Part shown: positions 56,572 through 64,000 of the stretch, piece by piece
How the letters are laid out: every line of letters starts with the position of its first letter
Position numbering within the stretch: position 1 is the stretch's first letter
NCBI GenBank assembly: GCA_021234155.1
Contig: JAJEKV010000168.1
Location: forward strand, 925,352 to 989,351
From: Isoetes taiwanensis
Lineage: Eukaryota > Streptophyta > Lycopodiopsida > Isoetales > Isoetaceae
Direction of reading: 5' to 3'
DNA: 64,000 nt
Made by a program: the position numbers and the translations under genes
The notes under the pieces: model-generated
Seen by the model: the letters and a program-made list of their open reading frames with translations, nothing else
Told to the model about the DNA's origin: nothing
Database searches by the model: none

Positions 56572-57419
56572 TGTGACGCTCCCTGCTAAACATACGGCGC
56601 TCCGCCGTACACTCGGCAGGAAATCCCCCGTCCGGCTCGACAACCGCACAGGCCGCATCTAATAGGAACTAAGGGATCTAACTAGGAGCATACTACATAT
56701 GGCTCTAGGTCTCTACCCCCCTTCCCAATACAAGAGGAGCAAACATGATCAACCAACATCACATAATCATCATATCATGAGAATCATCATAAGAACATCT
56801 TAACCTAATCATACAAATCTAACTTACAGTTAGGGTTCCTTGATTAGGGTTCAAGATGTTGTATGAGGGTTCTAGGATGGCTCTACTCTAGATATACAAG
56901 ATACTAACTCATCTGGAATGCTAATTCCAGATGAACTACTATGACTACTACTCTACATACCGCCTCCCAAGCACTCCCTCCAAACCCCAAGCGCCTCCAT
57001 GATCTCCGAATCGAATGCACCTGCTCTCCTTCCAAGGATGGATCTACCTTCGTGGGGTCTGCTACACCAATCTATGCCATTAACGACCGATACAGCGAAC
57101 GAGGTTTCGGCGTGGGTGGATGAGTCTCGGGTGCTAGGGCTAGAAAAAGAGGCCTAGGTTAGGGTTCCAGCCTATATAGTTAGGGTCCACCTAGGATGCC
57201 ACGTGGCACCACTAGGATGAGGCCGTGTGGGCGGGGGCCCAACAGGTTAAGGCCACGTGGAAAATGGTCTTAACCTAAGGTTGGCTAAGTTATGAGAATA
57301 ACTTAGCCATGCCCCCTAGTGCCACAATCTATGGTATACAAGGCTATGAAGATAGACTTGTATAGTGACGGGTCCAGGAATATACGTATTCATAGCGTAT
57401 ATTCCCCTGGAACGTCACA
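56572..57419 (-). repeat. LTR shared by E2 (5' LTR) and E3 (3' LTR), 848 bp
   Basis: Starts TGTGACGCTCCC and ends GGAACGTCACA, like 24984-26626 but about half its length. A primer site lies on its left and a polypurine tract on its right, so the one LTR serves two internal regions in tandem. Confidence 0.9.
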
Positions 57420-58333
57420 TTCTCCCCCCCTTAGAACAATGTTGTCCTCAGCATTGCGCTAAGGTTACTAACCTACCTTGTACCTGCAAAAAATAGCATA
57501 ACATACACTTTTAATTCAATTTAGACGATCAACTTTCTATTAAAAGTTAGTTGTCAAAATTTAGGCTATATTTGTACTTATACAAAATTATATAGCCTTA
57601 ACAAGATATTTCTTATAATAATTAGCAAATATTACTATAAGAGTTATTAGGGTTCATAATCTAAATTATGGCTCCCCCTTATCCTCTCGTAATGCGCCCC
57701 TCCTCGATGCCCGCCTCTTACTTGCCTGCACAGGGAGCACATTACGTTAGTTTAATTAATAAATTTGTGGTTTTAGGGGACCACCCCCCTTACCTACCTC
57801 CTTGAGCCGAACTACTAGCTCAAGGTTGTCCTACTACCTTGCACAAGATCATGGCCCTTTCGGATTTGAGCTTAAGGATCATTTAAGATGCTCCCATCAC
57901 CGCCCATGATCGAGCGCTACCTTGTACTCGGTTACCCGGTGCCGAGTACCCCTAGTGCATCATGCCCCAAGGGTTTAAAGCTAGGGAACGTCTCACGATC
58001 CCATCATCGCGCATGATCACTTTGACCTTCACCATGACCCTCCTACGGCCAGGTGTGCGTACCCCGCATCGTGGCATAGAGATCATCCGATCGATGTCCC
58101 ATCATCGCCCACCATGCCTCATTCCTCACTCACATGACCCTAATGGTCATGCGCACCTCTTGGTGCGTGTGGCCTAGAGAATGCCCTAAAGGCGTATCCC
58201 ATCATCGCCCACACGATCCAAGATTCTGGCACATGAACCCTACTAACTAGAATGCATGCGCCAGGCTTAAGGCTAACTAACAACATACTAGCTAACCACC
58301 TGGCAAGTCGGGGTCGATCAAATCGGAGACGAC

Positions 58334-60300
58334 TCACCCATCAAACTTCTTCCTAAACTCTGGGTATTGCTTCTCCAAATCCTGCTTCAATACCCATGTC
58401 ACGTCTTCCACGGGCAAGTGCTTCCACATGACCAAATACTGGAGGAATTGAGACCACCTAGTCCTCTTGAATGACTTATCAAGAAGCAATTCAGGCACAA
58501 TTTCAACTTGATCCTCCGTCATTTCCAACAAAGTTGGAGTATCCAAAACCTCCTCAGGGTTAGGATCGTGCCTTTTCAATAAACTCACATGGAAGACCTT
58601 AAGGTGGGCCAAGAGATCCAACTTGCAGGCTTGAGAGCCCACTCTTCTCCAAGATCTTGAACGGACCGGCCCACCTAGGGACGAGCTTCTTGCAATTGCC
58701 GATGCAAGCTTCCCTTGCTTAACCTTTACTTGAGCCAACTTTATCTGTCACAACAAAACAACTCTCGAGGAGTTTTATGTCTATCTGCTAGACTCTTCAA
58801 ATATGCCCATGCTGTTGAAGATACTCTCACACTTCTACCAAAAGCTACCGCATATATGCTGTCGTTGTTGAGAAACTTCCACCTTGGGCACTAAATTATG
58901 CCACATAACTATGGTCAAGCATTGATAACTGTAACTGATCATGGGGGAGACATCTTCGATGACTCTTGCTTCATATTATTGTACGTAATTGACCAGGTGG
59001 ATGTACTCGGCCCATTTGGATTACTTGTTCCAATCATAGTTTCTCTACATGCTCTCCAAAATTGTGTTGGTGCAGTCCCTCTGCCGATTGACTGCAAATG
59101 ATAAGCAAAAACTCATCAACAAGTTGGTGCAGCTCGCGTTGAAGAAGTCTTGCTAAACGTCGCTAAAGAACTTCGGATATCTGTTGGTGATGATCGACCT
59201 GTGCATTCCATGCAGCCTAAAAGAACTCTTATGTAGACCACACGGCTAGATCCAAGGCGGTGTCTATGGTGTGGCATGGCAAGTATGTGCCCTTTTGATA
59301 AGCTATATACCACTACCATCAAGGCTTCAAAGCTTCTTGTTGTCCTTGGAAGGCCAACTATAAAACCCATGCTGATGACTTCCCACTTGGTGTCTGGCAC
59401 CGCTCAAGGTTCCAAAACTCCTGGAATCCGAAGTTGTTCCGCCCTTGTCTGCTGGCTCCACTGACATTCTTGGATATATCTGATTATCTGCTTCTTCATA
59501 CCCGGCCAGACGTAGCTACTTCTAATCTTGAAGTAGGCCTTTATGAATTTTGCATGGCTGGAAATAGGGCTATTATGCGTGTCATGGAAGATTGTTCTTA
59601 CTTCTTATACTTTGGGTACGCATAATTGTTCTTTGCTATTAGAGATTACCTTCCTTTTAAAAATATTTGAAGGTTTCTCTTTCTTAATCCGTGCTTGCAC
59701 TCTTGCAAGGACTAGCCCATTATGTGCTTGAACTCCATGTTGGGGGATATGGCTTCTTCTATCTTCTTGCCGAATTAAACTTTCAAGTGGAGATGGCATT
59801 GCAATTTGATGCTTCAAAGGCTTGCCAATGAGTGGCGGCGTCTTAGCATCTCCATGGCTTCCCTCAATTGGGCTACATGCTCTTTCATTAATTTGCTGTA
59901 GATCATGATGTCGTTGAAAAGAGATTGATGAAGAAATCATCCAAGGAATCTTCGAAGATGTCGTTCCTCAAATGCATACAAGTTGATGGAGCATTCCATA
60001 GACTTAGGGGCATTACTGTGAAATCATAGTGCCCATACCGTGTTCTGAAGGAGTCTTATAATTATCTTCCCCCTTCATCCTTATTTGCTGATTGCCCGAG
60101 CTTAAGTCGATTTTGTAGAAGAATCTTGCTTCTTGGGGCTGATCCATTATGTCGTTGCTTGTTGAGCTGCCCATGGTTGATATACATCTTTAGACTTCCA
60201 TCCTGACCGAAAGGATCCCAAGTCGATCATCTCCTACAACTGCTTCTTGAGCTCTGCTAGCTCGGAAGTGCTGATTCTATAAAGAGCAAGAGTGATTTCA
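58334..60300 (-). pseudogene. Pol region of E3: RT, integrase, chromodomain-like end
   Basis: Matches the E2 pol. The chromodomain-like end at 58540-58334 reads VEIVPELL, QYLVMWKHLP, DVTWVLKQDL and EKQYPEF; it runs slightly further than the E2 copy. Integrase residues DTKWEVISMGFIVGLP lie near 59400. RT-derived QQINERACSPIEGS/LREAMEM sequence lies near 59840-59900. Broken at many points. Confidence 0.8.
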
Positions 60301-61628
60301 GACTCTACGCCTCTATAGAGTAAAAGCTCTCAAATTTCATCAAGGTATATATCATGGGACTTCTCAATTAACTTAGAAATTGGCCAAGGCAACTGTTTCG
60401 AAGTAGCATGCTTACTCTTGTAGTCGGGATTGACAACTTGTAGCTTATGTACGACCTCATTTCTCATGATGTACTTAAGTAATTACTTTACTGACATGCG
60501 TTGCACGATTGGAATTACTTAACTTAAATTATAAGGTACTTGCCCTTTGGTGCTGGGATAATATGATAATAAATTATTGCCTTAGCCGGCTTTAATATTG
60601 CATGTCTATTCTGAGGTCATAGCTGCCAATGTACATAAGTTGGTGCCGATGCTTTACTTAGCTATGCTTGAGGTTGATGTCGACTTGACTCTTGTTCCGT
60701 TGGTGCTGCTAATTACTCGACCTTGCCTTAATTACTGGCCTTAAAGATGTCCGTCATCTAGGAGGTGCAAAATTACAAGTTAAAGAACTACTTACATAAA
60801 TCCTATGGCCACAAGTTTAGTTGGCATGACATTACTTTTGGGCACACATAGAAAACTATATGATTAGATAATTATTCTTGTTTTAGATCTAATCTATACT
60901 CTAGGATCTACCTTCATTAACATTATCCCTCTTAGTGGACTTGCTGATGTAGATAACATAACGCTCGGTGTCGCATCCCAAGAGCTTGAAGATAATGTTC
61001 TTCACATTCTAGAATCTTTCATATCGCTCATCTGCCTTGGAGGTTACGAGATTCGAAGATGATTCTTCCAACTCCTGAATTGCTATTGTTGTGCTTGACC
61101 TTGTCGATTCTATTCTTCGTCTTGCTGGTTGCATGTTGTTGTTATAAGGCTGATGACAATGTTGAGTGCTTTATCACTTCTAACTGTGCAACTTCTCTTG
61201 CTGAGAGGGGTTTATGTGCATCCATCTGCAGGGACTAATCTTGACTGATCAATTAATAATGCTGGTATTTTGTCCCCCATGATGCCTCTTCTTGATGGTG
61301 TTTGACCTCCAATCTCTAAGGTAGAATATTGTCGTGATCTTGATATGGTGTTGTCGAGGTTGATGCAGCTACTCTGAAGTATCGGGGCTGATGAGGAAGA
61401 AATTTGTTGCAGTCTCGCCATATTCCTATTTCTGAGGAACCCACCCTTGCTGGCTTGTAATACCTCCTTAGTCAAAGCATGTCTGCTTGGAGTCTAGGTC
61501 TGATACTACTATGGCCTATATGTCTGCGATAGTTGCCCTTCCTCAGAGGTATGTCCAGTCTCATCCTTAGGGCTCTTGATATCCTGAGTCGATGAAGTCG
61601 TCTACTTGTTGGTGGCGTAGTTGTGACA

Positions 61629-61919
61629 TTAGTCATCGATGTCGGTCCTTCCTCGAGACAATATGGCACTTGGAGAGTATCCTTGACTAGGAGATGTTGT
61701 GATCAATTTTGTAAGTGCCACGATGCCCACTGGCTGTTGCATAGCCCTCTTGGGAATTCTTATGTCTAATCTTGATGTCGCAATCGTTCTTCCTATAGGC
61801 TCTCCTTTATTTTTCGTGTTCAGGCTTCCCTGTACACCTTCTTGGCCTTGATTTGCTGAAGTTTCCTCCATAAGTTTACCTTCTGCTTTCAATTCGTTGA
61901 TGTTGTCAAGTGGCTCCAC
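61629..61919 (-). pseudogene. Probable gag N-terminal part of E3
   Basis: Open stretch starting MEPLDNINELKAEGKLMEE, polar and Gln/Glu rich, followed by RLDIRIPKRAMQQP. The counterpart in E2 is split by element O. No diagnostic gag residues are visible; the assignment rests on position. Confidence 0.4.
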
Positions 61920-62491
61920 CGCCGAGGCTCGAGGATCCGCAACGAAGGTTCTCCTGACCTGTTTTACTGCCCTAAGTACAAGGCAACTAATACTACCATA
62001 ACAATCAATTACTTATGTCTACTTACTCTACAAACCCTATTTTTATGCCTTTATCCACTCTACCTCAAATGACCCACTTGGCTGAGAAAGGTACTTATTT
62101 ACTGTTATGGGGTGGTATACTTGGTGTGCTAGACTAAATTACTTAGATAGGATGAATTCCTAGACAATTTTCTATGATACAAAGGCATGGCGGAAGGCAC
62201 TTGATGATAGTGCACCTATAACGTGTGTTGGTGTGTCATACCAACGTGTGACAACAATTTCTAAGGCCTTGGCAACTAGCTGGGTTTCTAAGAAAAATGT
62301 TTAATTATACTACCTACATGTAGACAAGAAGACACTTAGCAAGATAAGACGACAACTAAGCTATGATGAGTGCAGATGCTGTCTCTATCTAGCTTAAGGT
62401 TCTTGGTTCTAAATCTAAGGCTTGGCCATTACTATTATCTAACATTATTAAAGCTTAAATCTAATTAAGAATCCTAATTTAAACACAAATG

Positions 62492-62573
62492 ATGCCCGCC
62501 CTCAGTGGTTGGCAAGGGGGGGTTTGGGGGGGTTCAACCCTGTGGGTGGGAGGTTCGATTCCCGCTACTGTGG
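62492..62573 (+). repeat. tRNA-like segment in E3
   Basis: Counterpart of 53961-54043 with box-A-like CCTCAGTGGTTGGCA and box B GGTTCGATTCCCG. Since both E2 and E3 have it at the same place, it was there before the tandem duplication. Confidence 0.6.
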
Positions 62574-62796
62574 AAATTCTTTTAAGATGAGGTTCAAATA
62601 GATTGAAAAGCTAGAATGAAGTGCTGCAAGATACTAGAATGCATGGCAAGAGGCTGATATGCACTGAGAACTTTTCATTGCAATTTTGCCAATTTTCAGC
62701 CGGAGGCACATGAATGCATGTCAAGAGGCTGATATGCACTGAGAACTTTTCATTGCAATTTTGCCAATTTTCAGCCGGAGGCACATGAAACCGGGT

Positions 62797-63345
62797 AGCT
62801 ACGCGAATTTGAGAGCTGCGCCTCCCACGCACATGCCATTTTCGCACAGCCTTCCGATTTCGGGTCTTTTGGGCTTCTATCAAGGGCTTTAGGAAAATTA
62901 AAGATTCTAGCATGCTTATTTGGAAATTTCTAACCTAATTTGGAACTTTTCCTGGGCTAATTGGGCATGATTTGGTCTGACATAGCGAAACCGGGTGGCT
63001 ATGCGAATTTGGGCCCTGCGTGAAGCGCGCAGAGGTGATTTTCGCACAGCCTTCCGAGTTGACTTTGACTTTAATTACATTATATTTGATCTATATCTGT
63101 TCTTATGTTTTGCGCTTATCCTATTGCCTCGAAATTTTCGCACGACCTTCCATTTGGGTCTTTTGGGCTTCTATCAAGGGCTTTAGGAAAATTAAAGATT
63201 CTAGCATGCTTATTTGGAAATTTCTAACCTAATTTGGAACTTTTCCTGGGCTAATTGGGCATGATTTGGTCTGACATAGCGAAACCGGGTGGCTATGCGA
63301 ATTTGGGCCCTGCGTGAAGCGCGCAGAGGTGATTTTCGCACAGCC
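62797..63345. repeat. Hairpin repeats of E3 (three)
   Basis: Copies at 62797-62851, 62997-63051 and 63291-63345, same arms as in E2 (GGCTATGCGAA / TTCGCACAGCC; the first has AGCTACGCGAA). The last two lie in a ~298-bp tandem duplication covering about 62825-63120 and 63132-63412. Confidence 0.85.
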
Positions 63346-63412
63346 TTCCGAGTTGACTTTGACTTTAATTACATTATATTTGATCTATATCTGTTCTTAT
63401 GTTTTGCGCTTA

Positions 63413-64000
63413 TCCGGTCGTCTGTTTGAGATCCGACGGCTCACGTGGGTTTGGGACGTATCCTACGGCCCAGATGGCATGGGAGTTTACATATAATAGA
63501 CGTGGCTTTGGGAATTATATGTAATAGATCCTACGGCTCATATTGCTTTCATATGGTGAGATCTTGATCGTTGATCGAGTCTAAGATCCTAAGGCTCATA
63601 TTGAATGCTCGTTCCTTAAGGAAAGACTTTTAAAATTTTTTATGTTATTGGGGGGATTCGAACCCTGATCCTCAACCCCCCAAACCCCCCACTCTAACCA
63701 CTAGACCAAGCATTAATTCTATGAAGAATTTATGTTTCAAATATACTTAAGGGTAATATTCTAATTAAGATAAAATAGACTATAATATTCTAGGATGTTT
63801 TGAAAGTTTTAAAATATTCCAGAAAGTTGTAAAATGTTCTAGAAATTTCTAGAATGTAAGGGAATCCAGGAGAATTAAAGGGAATATAAGGAAATCTCAT
63901 AAATTGTAAGAGAATCTAGGAAAATATACAAGTCTAACGGAATCTCTTAAAATCTAATTGAATCTAAGGGAATCTTCATAATATCTAAGGGAATTTAAGA
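63413..64000. other. Flank of E3; no gene recognised
   Basis: Sequence unlike the corresponding part of E2. Repeated GATC(C/T)(T/G)ACGGC-type blocks (63430-63600) and, at 63790-64000, many short AATCTA(G/A)GGGAAT-like repeats. The tRNA-like segment below is the only defined feature. Confidence 0.5.
63645..63714 (-). repeat. tRNA-like segment, minus strand (SINE head)
   Basis: On the minus strand TGGTCTAGTGGTTAGAG (box A) is followed by GGGGGGTTTGGGGGG and GGGTTCGAATCCCCCC (box B). The G-rich middle resembles that of the units at 53961 and 62492, so they may be one SINE family. No pairing acceptor stem is visible, so a live tRNA gene is unlikely. Confidence 0.55.

Larger units (their letters stand above)
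24984..57419 (-). mobile_element. E2: Ty3/gypsy chromodomain-type LTR retrotransposon carrying an H3-like gene, interrupted by element O
   Basis: Minus-strand order is 5' LTR (56572-57419), primer site, H3-like gene, hairpins, tRNA-like segment, probable gag start, a 21.7-kb insertion (element O), pol with RT, integrase and chromodomain-like end, polypurine tract, 3' LTR (24984-26626). Without the insertion the internal part is about 8.3 kb. The order RT-integrase-chromodomain is that of chromovirus-type Ty3/gypsy elements. The coding parts are broken at many points, so this is a fossil. E3 (57420 onward) is a close copy joined in tandem through the shared LTR. Confidence 0.88.
57420..63412 (-). 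mobile_element. E3: second internal region of the E2 family, in tandem
   Basis: It begins with the polypurine tract at 57420-57434 and follows E2 closely: pol end (chromodomain-like) at 58334-58738, integrase core near 59400-59340, RT near 59950-59840, probable gag start at 61919, tRNA-like unit at 62492-62573, and hairpins to 63345. Similarity to E2 stops near 63412, before any H3-like gene or LTR is reached. It lacks element O and preserves its empty target site. Coding parts are broken at many points, as in E2. Confidence 0.82.

Noticed and set aside
63645-63714. Functional tRNA gene
   Set aside because: Boxes A and B are present but no acceptor or anticodon stem pairs well, and the G-rich middle matches SINE-like units elsewhere in the window.

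Overview
This is a transposon-rich stretch of a land-plant nuclear genome. The clearest host gene is an intact 13-exon group 3 sulfate transporter (SULTR3-like, 15742-20198, plus strand) with GT-AG introns. The rest is mostly nested mobile DNA: Ty3/gypsy and Copia-like LTR elements, LINEs, tRNA-like SINE segments, and two very large TIR elements of CACTA type. Species cannot be fixed. The compact introns and mix of repeats would fit a fern, lycophyte or other early-diverging lineage, but this is a guess.

Layout. (1) 1-6926, minus strand: left-truncated Ty3/gypsy element E1, read right to left as LTR, primer-binding site, three hairpin repeats, a histone H3-like gene, two more hairpins, an unassigned coding stretch, then gag. 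(2) 6927-9107: an older Copia-like element broken by E1, with a long coiled-coil coding stretch and a 585-bp tandem repeat next to its primer site. (3) 9110-11425: LINE with RT and C-terminal zinc knuckle. (4) 13.1-14.0 kb: second LINE fragment and a fold-back repeat. (5) 15.2-20.2 kb: the SULTR gene. (6) 24984-57419, minus strand: Ty3/gypsy element E2 with a chromodomain-type pol end, again with a histone H3-like gene between primer site and gag. (7) 31543-53229: a 21.7-kb CACTA-like element (O) inside E2, itself holding a 9.7-kb relative (N, 36307-45964) in the opposite orientation. Both are full of 19-bp minisatellites and ~0.8-kb tandem units. (8) 57420-about 63412: a near-identical second internal region (E3) sharing the E2 LTR in tandem. 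It still has the empty site of element O.

Main discovery candidate: two distinct Ty3/gypsy families in this window each carry, upstream of gag and in the same orientation, a protein that starts with the exact histone H3 tail through Lys9, continues into a long charged linker, and ends in an H3 histone fold. The linker shares a motif between the two families, so this looks like an old, maintained accessory gene of a retrotransposon lineage and not two chance captures. E2 and E3 also encode a chromodomain-like C-terminus, so the same lineage has both a histone-tail mimic and a possible histone-tail reader.
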